Shown here piece after piece: positions 24,988-35,489 of a DNA stretch of 64,000 bases. Within the stretch, counting starts at the first letter, position 1; each line of letters starts with the position of its first letter. This DNA comes from Dipteronia dyeriana (lineage: Eukaryota > Streptophyta > Magnoliopsida > Sapindales > Sapindaceae). Below the pieces are notes generated by a model that was given only the letters and a program-made list of their open reading frames with translations, ran no database searches and had not been told where the DNA came from. The position numbers and the translations under genes were made by a program. The stretch is taken from assembly GCA_032871835.1 (NCBI GenBank), contig CM065297.1, positions 38,813,098 to 38,877,097 on the forward strand. The letters run 5' to 3'.

Positions 24988-27092
24988 AGGGGATCTTGGC
25001 GGGCTATCTAAATTTAAGCTCCAATAGACACAACCCAATCCCAATCGACAAATGATTCACTTATGTCCAATCTATTAATTTTAGTTCATTCTATTAAAGA
25101 ACTAAAACTGCACTATTCAATAAAGATAGAATAAGTTAATATTCCTTTATTCATACCCTAGACAATCTTAATGGAGAAAGTGTATCCTCATGAAGAATAT
25201 CAGTAATCGCCAAGAGCTCAAAGACCGCCTATAACTCTCCAAGTTACCATATTTACTCATATGACCACATTTTAAACTTGGATATTTTGACTTGTCCAGA
25301 AGCCATGTTTCAATAGACACTATTGAAAACTTAACGTTAAGATTTAATATCCAATACCTCAAAACATCCATATGATGATATTCTACTCTCATTTATTAAA
25401 TGACGCCATAATTTCCATATATATAAATGAAGTCCTCTATCGATAAACAAATGAATACCACCAAACTATCGAGGATAGACTATGCTATATAATCATACTC
25501 ATTGATACTCAAATGGTAACACTTGCAACAATAAGTTCATCATTTATCTTATGATTGAGATAGACTCTCCGATTGTCTTCAAGTGAAAACTTTTATCCAC
25601 TGACGGTTTAGGATAAAGTAATTCAATGTGATCCTATTCAATGCACCTAATGCATTAGATTCTTTTGCCCAAATACACCACACTTTGATGATTTTAGACT
25701 TATCATAACACATTTGATCCCACTCAAATGCTAGCAAAAGAATTGTTAACGGGAAATTTGCTCAAGATGAGAAATTCCAACTAACACCCTCGAGACCACT
25801 ACCACGGAGTTGGTGACCAGGGTCGGTACTTTGGATACCTAATCTGCTTAGATAGAAATAAAAGTTTGAATGACTATAGCAAATGAGAACTTTATTATTG
25901 ATCACTAGTGGCATACAGAATTCTCTCACATACACTCATAATCTCTCCAGGACATAGGAAGGTGGTAACTTTGTGCTTGTCGAATAGTGGATATGACGAT
26001 AGCCATGTTCTGATTACAGAATTTAGACCCAACGTACTTCTCTTTCTTTTTTACACTATTTTCTGCCCTTTTATATTTTTTCCCTGCTCACCCTTACCAT
26101 GTTTGGCCCTATTTATCCTTTGTCCAAGTAGGTTTAAACTCACAAATATCCCGACACGATCCTATGAATCCGCTCCCTCCTTATCGGCGGGATCCATTAG
26201 TTGAAAGTTGTTGACTTCGAGTTAATAACGGACGCGATGATATTGTTGACGAAGATAAGTCTGTTTCCTTTTTGGAATCAAACTCTTGACTTACACGTAC
26301 GCGGAATTAATGTTGGTTATTACGTAGATATGATCTTGTGGGTATTCACGGCATGATTCTTCAATGAGGTCACCGAGTTAACTGCTCGTCGTCTCGTAGA
26401 GTGAGTTAGATCCATGTTTTGGTTCTGTTCTCAAAGCTTGGGATCGACCATTTGGAGTTTGAGACGTCCCTATAGACATTCTTGGGAGGTAGTATGAATA
26501 TGATTCACTTAGAGGCCTTCTTTCTCCTTATATTGGGGAGGGGACAGCGGGCTCCTGAAGAGGTTGGTGGGCTTCCAGTTTAGGCTACGAGTTAAGTTTG
26601 ACCACTAGAAGCCTTAACCTGAAGGGAGCTTACTTTTCTTGTCAGGCTCCACTTCGAGTGCTTCAGAAGCCCGACTATCCTTTCTTGCTTCTGTTGGGTA
26701 GTTTTATGGTCTGCTCGGGGTCTCATGAATGTCGAATTTGGGCTTTTACTCTGGCTGGGAGAATGGAAAATTTCTCTTTGACCCCTAGCCAAATTTTACT
26801 ATTAACAAGAATCTACAACTTTGACAAGAGAAAGGCACCCAACCTTTATCTTAAGTTGTAAAATATTATTCAAGACTAACTAAAGAATTGTGTCTACCTC
26901 ATACATATCTAGATGTATGAACAATTCTTCTTTTCTCACAGTCTTTTGACCTTATGATTATTTACTTTTGAAAATTATAATAATTAAACTATAAATGCTA
27001 TGAGATTTGATAAACTAGAAATCATTTTTTTTAATATGAAAAGACTGTCAAATACATTATTATACTCTTGCTATCGAGCATAATCCCAATAG
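24988..27092 (-). mobile_element. C2 LTR fragment, minus strand, split by a gypsy solo LTR
   Basis: The two parts 24988-25743 and 26808-27092 join perfectly when the solo LTR and one copy of AGAAT are removed. The U3 end reads CATAATCCCAAT at about 27091, one or two bases short of the family terminus. The U5 part is missing. Confidence 0.7.
25744..26807 (-). mobile_element. Solo LTR of T2-type gypsy, target duplication AGAAT
   Basis: The 1064-bp unit runs TGTTAAC...ATTAACA and is flanked by perfect AGAAT duplications (25739-25743, 26808-26812). On the minus strand it aligns with the LTR at 49470-50703: both end in a segment reading TACTCAAGATGAGAAATT in reverse on the solo copy, and share the CATAAA-CTACCC block. 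A TATA-like CAATATAAGG and an AATAATAAAG polyadenylation-like signal lie on the minus strand. This family is a Tat-type Ty3/gypsy, judged from the coding part at 50930-64000. Confidence 0.9.
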
Positions 27093-27386
27093 TCCATACC
27101 TATAAATGAAGTCTTCCATCGATTAATAAATGAATACCACCAAACCATCAAAGATAGAGTATGGTACATAATCATAATCATTGATGGCTCAAATGATAAT
27201 ACTTGTAACCATAAGTCCATCATTTATCTCAGGATTGAGATAGATTCTCTGATTGTCCTAATGTGAAAGTTTTTATCCACTGACGGTTCAATATAAAGTG
27301 TTTCACTGTGATCCTATTCAATGCACCTAGTGCACTAGATTCTTTTACCCAAAGATACCACACTTTGATGATTTTAGACTCATCAT
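27093..27386 (-). mobile_element. C2 LTR fragment, minus strand
   Basis: About 294 bp matches the U3 segment seen at 9945-10220. It starts and stops abruptly between two differently oriented fragments. Confidence 0.6.
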
Positions 27387-27388
27387 AT

Positions 27389-27839
27389 TGTTGTGATTAT
27401 ACTTGATAGCAAGATTGTAATAATGTATTTGACAGTCTTTTCATATTAATAAAAGTGATTTCTAGTTTAACAAATCTTATAGCATTTATAGTTTAATTAT
27501 TGTCAAAAGAAAATAATCGTAAGGTCAAAAGACTTTGAGAAAATAAAAGAATGATATGTATGAGGTAGACAAAAAATTTTAGTTAGTCTTGAATAATATT
27601 CACAACTTAAGATAAAGGTTGGGCGCCTTTATCTTGTCAAAGTTGTAGATTCTTTTGCTAGCATTTGAGTGGGATCAAATGTGTTACGATGAGTCTAAAA
27701 CCATCGAAGTGTGCTGTCTTTGGGCAAAAGAATCTAGTGCACTGGGTGCATTGAAAAGGATCATAGTGAAATATTTTATATAGAACCGTCTATGGATAAA
27801 AGTTTTCACTTGAAGACAATCGAAGAGTCTATCTCAATC
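27389..27839 (+). mobile_element. C2 LTR 5' part, plus strand
   Basis: It starts TGTTGTGATTATAC and follows the family U3 to CTATCTCAATC, where a family S LTR begins. The continuation expected in the family (CTGAGATAAATGATGG) is not found beyond the other end of that element at 35051. The insertion border was therefore lost or recombined. Confidence 0.65.
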
Positions 27840-28291
27840 TGTTAGGTTTTAGATTGTGTTGGCATTAATTCCATATCAAAATGATGTTTACTTGTAATGA
27901 TTTAGTTGTTTAGATTCATGATGATTCAAGTTTCAAAGAAGAATGAACAACAAGTCAAAGCAAGTTCAAAGTCTTTAAAGAGAAAGGATACAATATGGTT
28001 CAACAAAGGTATACTAAGACCTTACCTTTCTCTTACAAGGCTTAGGCACACACACTATTCATACATTTGTGTCCATGCATTGTTGTGCACCATTATAGGC
28101 ACACACATACAATTCATTCATATGTGTCCCTGCATTGTTGTGCACCATGTATAACACATTCACACACATGAAGATGAAAGCTCATGCATTGGTATGGAAA
28201 TAACATGTTTTAGAAAATGCATGATTGGAAACTATCTCTATGTAGTTTGCATTCTAGTGTGAATTGTGTTTGTATGTGTATAAGTTTGTAA

Positions 28292-30209
28292 AACATGGAT
28301 ATTGAACTTGAATTTATTCTTCAATCATTCTTGATTGAGTTCCTGTCATTTCGGTTACTCATACTATTGATTTCAAGTTCTAAGTCAAAAGATACTACAC
28401 TTTCAACTCTTGCTGCATACTTTGTCTTCGTCTTCGTATATCGAGTCGAATTATTATTTTTTGGGTTGAGTATCTTATATTTCCATGTCCGTAAAAGAGT
28501 TACAATTTTTAATCCGTAAACGGATTTGAATTCCGAGTTCGGAGGCCAGAGAAAGGTCAAAGAACGCGAAGGAAGGTCAAGGGAAAAGGAATACAGCAAA
28601 GCTCTTATTTCCCGAGATGGCGCGTGGCCATCTCGGGGCAGAAGGCCTGCTGCTCCTAGATGCCCACGCACCATCTCGGGAAGCAAGCAAGCTTGGCTGC
28701 TTCTTGTCCCTTTTCTTCATTTCATATGCCCAATTTCCCTCTTCTTTATATATCCCTTCCGTCTCACATTTCTTTAAAAGAAGAAATTTAAAAACTTGAG
28801 TGCAGAATTTTCTCTCTACATTTTCTCACTTTCCAAATGCCATAACTTCTTTATTTGAAGTCTGATTTTAGTGATTCAAAGTTGATAGTGTTTGACTATT
28901 CATCTTCCATCTTTTCTCTGAAGGTTTGAGTGAGTTTTATGCTGTTTTTGGAGTCTAAACTCACAAAAACGGGACTGCACCAAAATCAACTTAGGTATTA
29001 ATTTTCTCTCAAAGTTTTCTTTTAAAACTTGGTCAATTGCCTTTGGGTTTTCTTCTTCAACGTATATATGTGTCTTTTGATAGTTTTGATTTAAGTTTTG
29101 AACTCATTTAAAGCTAGGTTGAGTTTCAATTGAAATCTCACATGTTGAGTTAGGTTTTAATTTTGCCTATATTTTCACATGTTTGGGATTGTATTGTGCT
29201 AGCTTTGATTCTAGGACTCTCTGATGATCTTTGATTGATTGATTTTGTATAACATGGATATTGAACTTTAATTTAGTCTTCAATCATTCTTGATTGAGTT
29301 TCGGTCATTTCGGTTACTCATACTATTGATTTCAAGTTCTAAGTCAAAAGATACTACACTTTCAACTCATGTTGCATACTTTGTCTTCGTCTTCATATAT
29401 CGAGTCGAATTATTTTTTTATGGGTTGAGTATCTTATATTTCTATGTCCGTGAAAGAGTTAAAATTTTTAATCCACAAACGAATTTGAATTCTGAGTTCG
29501 GAGGCCAGAGAAAGGTCGAAGAACGCGAAAGAAGGTCAAGGGAAAAATAAGACGGCAAAGCTCTTCTTTCCCGAGATTGCACGTGGCCATCTCAAGGCAG
29601 AAGGCTTGTTGCCCCGAGATGCCCATGTGCCATCTCAGGTAGCAAGGAAGCTTGGCTGCTTCTTATCCCTTTTGGTCATTTCATATGCTCATTTTCCCTC
29701 TCCTTTATATATCCCTTCCCTCTCACATTTAAATAAAAGAAGAAATTTAAAAACTTAAGTGCAGAATTTTCTCTCTATATTTTCTCACCTTCCAAACACC
29801 ATAACCTCTTTATTTGAAGAATTTGAGTGATTCAAAGTTGAGAGTGTTTGTATATTCATCCTCCATCTTTTCTCTGATGGTTTGACTGAGTTTTATTGCT
29901 GTTTTTAGAGTCTAAACTCACAAAAACTGGACTGCACCAAAATCAACTAAGGTATTGATTTTCTCTCAAAGTTTTCTTTTAAAACTTGGTCAATTGCCTT
30001 GGGTTTTCTTCTTCAACATATATATGTGTATTGTGATAGTTTTTATTTAAGTTTTGAACTCATTTAAAGCTAGGTTGAGTTTCAAATGAAATCTCACATG
30101 TTGAGTTAGGTTTTGATTTTGCCTATGTTTTCACATGTTTGGGATTGTATTGTGCTAGCTTTGATTCTAGGACTATCTGATGATCTTTGATTGATTGATT
30201 TTGTGAAAA
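28292..30209 (+). repeat. 959-bp tandem duplication inside the LTR
   Basis: Two direct copies begin at 28292 and 29251 (AACATGGATATTGAACTT). They remain highly similar, with scattered substitutions and small indels. Each contains the hairpin module and TATA box, so the LTR has two potential promoters. Confidence 0.9.
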
Positions 30210-30644
30210 ATAGTTCCTCACATGTATTAGGCTCTCTTTGACCGATTTCTCACAATAATACATGTGCTTATGTTCTTTTGAGATATTCATGTGTTTTGTT
30301 AAATCTATGAATAGGAATATGCTATAGAACTTTAGCTTTAATCTAAATGACTTTGTCATATTATTTTAGCATGTTTTTGGTTTATTAGATTTAAACTTGA
30401 TTATGTGTTAATTGAACATATCTTGTGATTCAAGTTTTAGATCTATGCATGTATCTAGGTTGTAATTAATGTTGACCATATCTTACATGATCTAGATGAA
30501 TTAAACATGCATGATTGACTAGACTACATTTGATTTGTGCATTGAAGCTCATTTCTAGTATTTTCCATAGGATGTGTTGATCATAATATTCTATGTTGCG
30601 TGATTGTTTGCATTTTGCATTCATGATCACCTAGATGCCTTGTG

Positions 30645-30970
30645 AGAAGGAAGTCTTGACAATAGGTGTGAGACCTATGTAATTGAGCAAGAAAGTCTTG
30701 GCAAGAGGTGTGAGACCTCGGATTATCAAGCAAGGAAGTCTTTACTAGAGTCGGGAGGACTCGGATAGTCGAGCAAGAAGTCTTGCCTAGGGTCGTGAGG
30801 ATCCGGAAGGGTGAGCAAGGAAGTTTTGACTAGAGTCATAAGGACTCGGATAGTTGATTAAGAAGTCTTGCCTAGGATTGTGAGGATCCAAAAGGGTGAG
30901 TAAGGAAGTCTTGACAAGAGGTGTGAGGCCTCGGATTATTGAGCAAGAGGGTGACATCTTTATGAGTAGG
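30645..30970 (+). repeat. U5 minisatellite of family S LTR, about 42-bp units
   Basis: Roughly seven degenerate units carry GGAAGTCTTG..TAG.GTCG.GAGGA.TCGGA. The units alternate between a GACTCGG and a GATCCGG form. The same array occurs at 34500-34745 and, on the minus strand, near 52525-52760 and 59870-60080. Confidence 0.85.
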
Positions 30971-31278
30971 ATAGGAGGGTAGTTTCTAGGTTAAGGGGTA
31001 ACTTGAGAGATTGTACTTGTCTTATCTACTAGTGGATTTTGTTTTCCGGTGGTTGCTAACCCGTGGATGTTTACGCTTCGGAGGTTTACCATGTTATATC
31101 TTATGTTAACTTTTCTCTATCCCTATCTCTCTTATATTTGTATTTGTTATTTTAATACAATGGATATAACTCTTTATGTAAGTTGACTTCCTTTCTATAT
31201 TATAGATTGTGTATGTGTTACAATTACTTGTTTGTATCACACTTTACTTGTTTTATATATTGATTAAGTGTCTTTAAT

Positions 31279-31280
<2 letters not shown>

Positions 31281-31320
<40 letters not shown>
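31281..31320. repeat. (AT)n microsatellite
   Basis: Twenty perfect AT units lie in the family S 5' LTR downstream of the stem-loop module. Confidence 0.95.
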
Positions 31321-31323
<3 letters not shown>

Positions 31324-31443
31324 GATACAAGCAATCTATAGGGACAAACTTTTGTTTGTTTCTAAGGGAGTCGAAAAAGGTGTCTAACATATTCACCCCC
31401 TCTCTAGGTTAGCCTTGAGCATTTAACCGTGTTTGTATTTTCA

Positions 31444-31460
31444 ATTCGTATCAAAGCAGG
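31444..31460 (+). other. Primer binding site, chimeric family S element
   Basis: ATTCGTATCAAAGCAGG is a degenerate initiator-Met primer site directly after the LTR end TTTTCA. Confidence 0.75.
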
Positions 31461-31526
31461 ACACTAGATTGTACGTAGTGTGAGTCCAGGTGATACATTC
31501 ACGGTTTTTGCAAAGCTTTTGAAGTC

Positions 31527-32106
31527 ATGGGTTTACAAGATGATGTAATGGCTGAAGGATTCTCAAATACTAGGCCACCATTACTTCGAGGCACTAACTA
31601 TGGGTATTGGAAGTTGAGGATGAAAGCCTACATCCGCTCTATTGATGAAAGAGCTTGGATGGTAGTGGAAGAAGGTTATAGTCCTCCAACCAAGGTTCAA
31701 GAGGATGGAACCATGATACTCAAGCCAAGGAGAGGATGGAAATACTAGGCCACCATTACTTCGAGGCACTAACTATGGGTATTGGAAGTTGAGGATGAAA
31801 GCCTACATCCGCTCTATTGATGAAAGAGCTTGGATGGTAGTGGAAGAAGGTTATAGTCCTCCAACCAAGGTTCAAGAGGATGGAACCATGATACTCAAGC
31901 CAAGGAGTGAATGGACAACGAATGAGTTTGAGTTTGCTAAATGGCACCGTCGTTCTATGAATGCCATCTTCGGAGGAGTTGATGGGCATCTATTCTTCTA
32001 CATTCAAAATCTTGAATCCATAAAAAAAGCTTGGGATACTCTCCAAGTTACTAATGAAGGATCCTTAGCGGTGAAGAAATCGAGGCTTCAAATGTTGGCA
32101 TCATAA
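31527..32106 (+). pseudogene. Family S gag N-terminal remnant with 175-bp tandem duplication
   Basis: The frame from ATG 31527 (MGLQDDVMAEGF) gives a SIRE-type gag N-terminus: LLRGTNYGYWKLRMKAYI, then VVEEGYSPPTKVQEDG. A 175-bp stretch (31565-31739) is repeated directly at 31740-31914, identical over about 168 bp, which shifts the frame and truncates the product at 31748. The second copy continues as a gag UBN2-like segment (AKWHRRSMNAIFGGVDG) and stops at 32106. The rest of gag and all of pol are absent, and the sequence passes into the 3' non-coding region. Confidence 0.8.
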
Positions 32107-32725
32107 ATTGAGGTTTACTTTCTTTTGTTGGTTGAAATGTGTGATTGTGTGATTCCCTTGTGAACATTTTTACTTGCTTATTATTATGTGGAGCATATGT
32201 TAGGGAGGAGCTTAGTTTTTTTAATTTAGTTCTCTAAACAATTTGTTTGCTCATTATCTCATGTTTTTATTATGCATTCCTTATAACCTTGTAGGTATTT
32301 TCAAACGGCATTCACCTCTTTCTCTAGGTTGTGTAATATGTTTTTGTCTATTCCTTGCCAAAAAGAGGGAGAAAGTGTTTTCCTCACCAAGCTACTTACT
32401 TTAGATAAAAAGGGGAGACAATTCATTAAGGGGGAGAAATCTTGTCTTAAGGGGGAGAAAGAATTCTTGTTTGCATGAGATAAGAAGAGATAAGGGAATT
32501 ATTGTTTGTTTATCTCACATATCTTCTTTGTAGAAGATTTCTTTTAGTTGTTCTTGTCTCTCAGGTGATTTCAATGTGTGAAGATATTCATGAAGACTCA
32601 TGAAGATATTTTAGTCTAGGAATATATAGAAGTATCTGTTTGTAATGTGAGGTTGTGAGAATGCAGTCAACAAATATTAAAAGTTGTCATTGTATGGTGA
32701 GGTAGAGGTTTGTCGTAGAATAGCC
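32107..32725 (+). mobile_element. 3' non-coding region of chimeric family S element
   Basis: It contains several polypurine-rich strings (CCAAAAAGAGGGAGAAAG near 32357; AAAAAGGGGAGA near 32407; two AAGGGGGAGAAA between 32428 and 32461). Such multiple PPT-like motifs are characteristic of SIRE-lineage 3' regions. No coding frame is evident. Confidence 0.65.
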
Positions 32726-32737
32726 AAAAGGGAAGAT
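32726..32737 (+). other. Polypurine tract, family S
   Basis: AAAAGGGAAGAT immediately precedes the LTR start TGTTAGATTTTAG. Confidence 0.8.
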
Positions 32738-33019
32738 TGTTAGATTTTAGATTTTTTGTTGGCTTAATTCCATAGCAAACAGACAAATACTTCTATATAT
32801 TCCTATATTCTTCTAACAATATACAATGCAAACAGACAGATACTTCTATACTTCTATATGAGACTTCATTTCTTTGTAATGCTTAGTTGCTTAAGTGGTT
32901 CGTGATGATAAGAGCTTCAAGGAAGACAAGCAGCTACTCATGATGCAAAGTTCTTCTTCAAGAGGATTGGTACTATTCTTGGATGCTAAGGTATCGAGAT
33001 TCTTCTTCCTCTTGAAAGG

Positions 33020-33190
33020 CATAAGCGCGCACACACACACATATCATACATTTGTGTCCCTGCATAGTTATGCACCATTAAATGCACACACACATACATA
33101 TCATACATTTGTGTCCCTACATAGTTATGCACCATTAAATGTGCACACATATATATATCATACATTTGTGTCCCCGCATCATAGTGCATC
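33020..33190 (+). repeat. CA-rich minisatellite in family S U3, three units
   Basis: Three units of about 57 bp share ATCATACATTTGTGTCC and end in GTTATGCACCATTAAATG or a variant. The same module has two units at 28045-28150 and about two (minus strand) at 54045-54150 and 61385-61500. Confidence 0.85.
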
Positions 33191-34988
33191 ATTTGATATA
33201 ACACATTCACACACTTCATATTGAATGCTCATGCATTGGAATGAAATTGACATGTTTTGGAAAATGCATGTAGTGAGACTATCTCTATGTAGTTTGCATT
33301 ATTTTTAGAAATGTGTTTATTTGTTTATATGTTTGTATAACATGGATCTTGGACTTCATTTTAGAATTGGATTGTTCATGCTTGAGTTCCGGTCATTTCG
33401 GTTACTCATACTATTGATTTCGAGTTCTAAGTTAAAAGATACTACACTTTCAACTCATGTTGCATACATTGTCTTTATCTTCATATATCGATTCGAATTC
33501 TTATTTTTTGGGTTGAGTATCTTATAATTCCATTTTTGTGAGGGAGTCTCGGTTCGTAATCTTCAAACGAATTCAAATTAGGATTCCAGAGGTCAAAGAA
33601 TGAGAGAGGAGTGTAGGAGAAGAGGTGCAATGACATAAGCCATCGCTTGGGCACCTTCCCAAGATGGCGTGTGGCCATCTAGGCCCCAAAGCCTTGCTGC
33701 CCCTGATGCCCACATGCCATCTCGGGAAGGCACTAAGGCATGATGGTAATTTGGTCTTTTGGTTCGTTTCTTTTTAAAACCTCTCCTTTCCTCTCATTCA
33801 TGACAATTTGAGAAAATTGAAATTGAAGAACGAGTGCAGAATTTTCTCTTAACATTTTGTTTTTGTTTTTGTGACAACTTCTTTATTTCTTCTCCGAATC
33901 ACTTGATTCATAAATTGATTTCGAGTGTCTTGAAGAGATCTACAAACAAAAGCATTTCCAGAACCAAAGGATGTCACGATTTGTCATAGTGATTAGATCT
34001 TTAGTTCGTGATTTTCATCCTTGTTGGTAAAATCATTTGTTCTTAGTTTTCTTCTTTGATCTTCTTATTGATTGATGCTATTTGTTTAAGAAGCATGACT
34101 AGGATGATTTTGATATCATTTTATGGTTTGTTGATTTAATTTTTCAAGTTTATCTAGATTTGTGATAAATTGAATGATCTGTGATAAACTTGATAAACAA
34201 GAAATTGCTTCTAGAAATCTTTTGTTCTTATGCTTGATTGACTATTTCTAGAGTTAATTTCATTTTACTAAGAACTAGGTCTATATCAATTGATATTCAT
34301 TTTATTGATTTGGTTCTTAGTTGATAACATGCTTAGGTTGTCTATATACACTTGTGATTGTTCTTTGAAAACATAATCTAGCTATCTAGTTACATGTCCA
34401 TAGAATTTGTTGATCATCATTTTCTAAGTTGCGTGCTTGTTTGCGTTTTGCATTCATGATAACTTAGATGCCTTGTAAAAAGGTTGGAAGTCTCATATCT
34501 TAGAGTGATTCTTTGATTTGAGCAATTGGAAGTCTTAGCTAGAGTCGGGAGGACTCGGATAGCTAAGCAAGTGGAAGTCTCGACAAGAGGTAGGAGACCT
34601 AGGATTGTAGAGCGAAGAAGTCTTGCCTAGGATTGTGTGGATCTGTAAGGGTGAGCAAGGAAGTCTTGACTAGGGTCGTGAGGATCCGGAAGGGTGTACA
34701 AGGAAATCTTGCCTAGGGTCGGGAGGATCCGGAAAGGTGAGCAAGGTGGTAATAAGTTCATTGAGTAGGATAGAAGGGTAGTTTCTAGTTGAAGGAGTCA
34801 CTTGAGAGATTGTACTCGTTTTACCAACTAGTGGATTTGCTTTTGCTGGTGGTTGCTAACCAGTGGATGTTTCCTCTTCGGAGGTTTACCACGTAAATAT
34901 CTTGTGACATTGTTTACAATTTTAATTGAGCATTTTTATAATTGCATTGTTTGAAAAGAAGACTAAAATTTGAACATACACTTGCTCA

Positions 34989-35012
34989 CCCCCCCCCCCC
35001 CCCCCCCCCCCC
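34989..35012 (+). repeat. C homopolymer, 24 bp, in family S U5
   Basis: It is an expansion of the CTCACCCCC motif near the LTR end. The equivalent site at 59499-59523 is 25 G on the plus strand. Such runs are error-prone in sequencing, so the length is uncertain. Confidence 0.9.
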
Positions 35013-35051
35013 ACTAGGTATATTTACACTATAAAGATAAAGGAAAATTCA

Positions 35052-35489
35052 TAATTGACCCATAAACCTTAGAGAGGTTCTCATGTCTTATCGAGATAGT
35101 GCGGCTTTGCCAACAAGGTTGGACAAGAAGTTGGCACTACTGGGGGTTTATCACTCAATTGTGTATGTCTCGTGGTGTGAAGACACAAGAGGAAGATGTG
35201 CTTTGACCTCCCTTGGAAAAATTTAGTGATAAACATGTGACATTAATGTTATACGAACTATGGGAAAGGATTGTTATACATTTAGACTTTTTAGTGAATC
35301 TCAAGATGCAAGTCATGTGATTAGCACAATCTATCTTCCGGAATGGGTGACTCATTTGAAAGAAGAGGTTGAAAGGTCAAACTTGAAGACTGAAGAACTT
35401 AGTGCAAGGGTAGCTCAAAAAGATGCTACAATTAATGAACTGAAGGATAACATTTCTACAAGCAAAGGACCATTAGGGCCGTCCAAGGA
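35052..35489 (+). other. Unrecognised segment with a short coiled-coil frame
   Basis: This 440-bp block lies between a family S LTR and a copia fragment. A frame from ATG 35260 encodes about 70 residues, opening MGKDCYTFRLFSES and passing into a heptad-like Glu/Lys/Leu stretch (about residues 30-63), before it runs into the copia fragment. An upstream frame from 35083 (MSYRDSAALPTRLDKK) gives about 47 residues and stops. I recognise neither. They could be part of a captured gene or of the variable region of another retroelement. Confidence 0.35.

Larger units (their letters stand above)
27840..31443 (+). mobile_element. 5' LTR of chimeric family S element, with 959-bp internal duplication
   Basis: The 3604-bp LTR starts TGTTAGGTTTTAGATT and ends GTATTTTCA before a primer site. 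Its U3 has a two-unit CA-rich minisatellite (28045-28150). A 959-bp segment is duplicated in tandem (28292-29250 and 29251-30209). Each copy holds a palindromic double hairpin (28611-28680; 29569-29638) and a TTTATATATCCC TATA box (near 28744; 29702). R/U5 holds a minisatellite of about 42 bp (30645-30970) and the GTGGATGTTT stem-loop module (31061-31095). The U5 end groups with the LTR at 1611, not with its partner LTR at 32738. Confidence 0.8.
32738..35051 (+). mobile_element. 3' LTR of chimeric family S element
   Basis: The 2.3-kb LTR starts TGTTAGATTTTAG and ends GGAAAATTCA. It has a three-unit CA-rich minisatellite of about 57 bp per unit (33020-33190), the double hairpin at 33658-33726, a U5 minisatellite (34500-34745), the stem-loop module (34861-34898) and a 24-bp C run (34989-35012). 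Its U5 end matches LTRs 52120 and 59475 rather than its own 5' partner. The flanks (CAATC before 27840, TAATT after 35051) do not form a target duplication. Confidence 0.8.

Noticed and set aside
25908..26204. 98-residue open frame and the 26592-26861 frames
   Set aside because: They lie inside a solo LTR delimited by a perfect target duplication, and no protein motif is visible.
28321..28777. Open frames on both strands around the hairpin (about 80-120 residues), repeated at 53440-53850 and 60809-61183
   Set aside because: They recur because the LTR recurs. The frames are not maintained consistently between copies, and the GC-rich palindrome lengthens frames by chance.
30645..30970. CRISPR-like appearance of regularly spaced short repeats
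   Set aside because: Units are contiguous, degenerate minisatellite repeats with no unique spacers, inside a plant LTR.
27840..35051. Calling this an intact full-length element
   Set aside because: LTR ends differ, no target duplication exists, and the interior lacks most of gag and all of pol.
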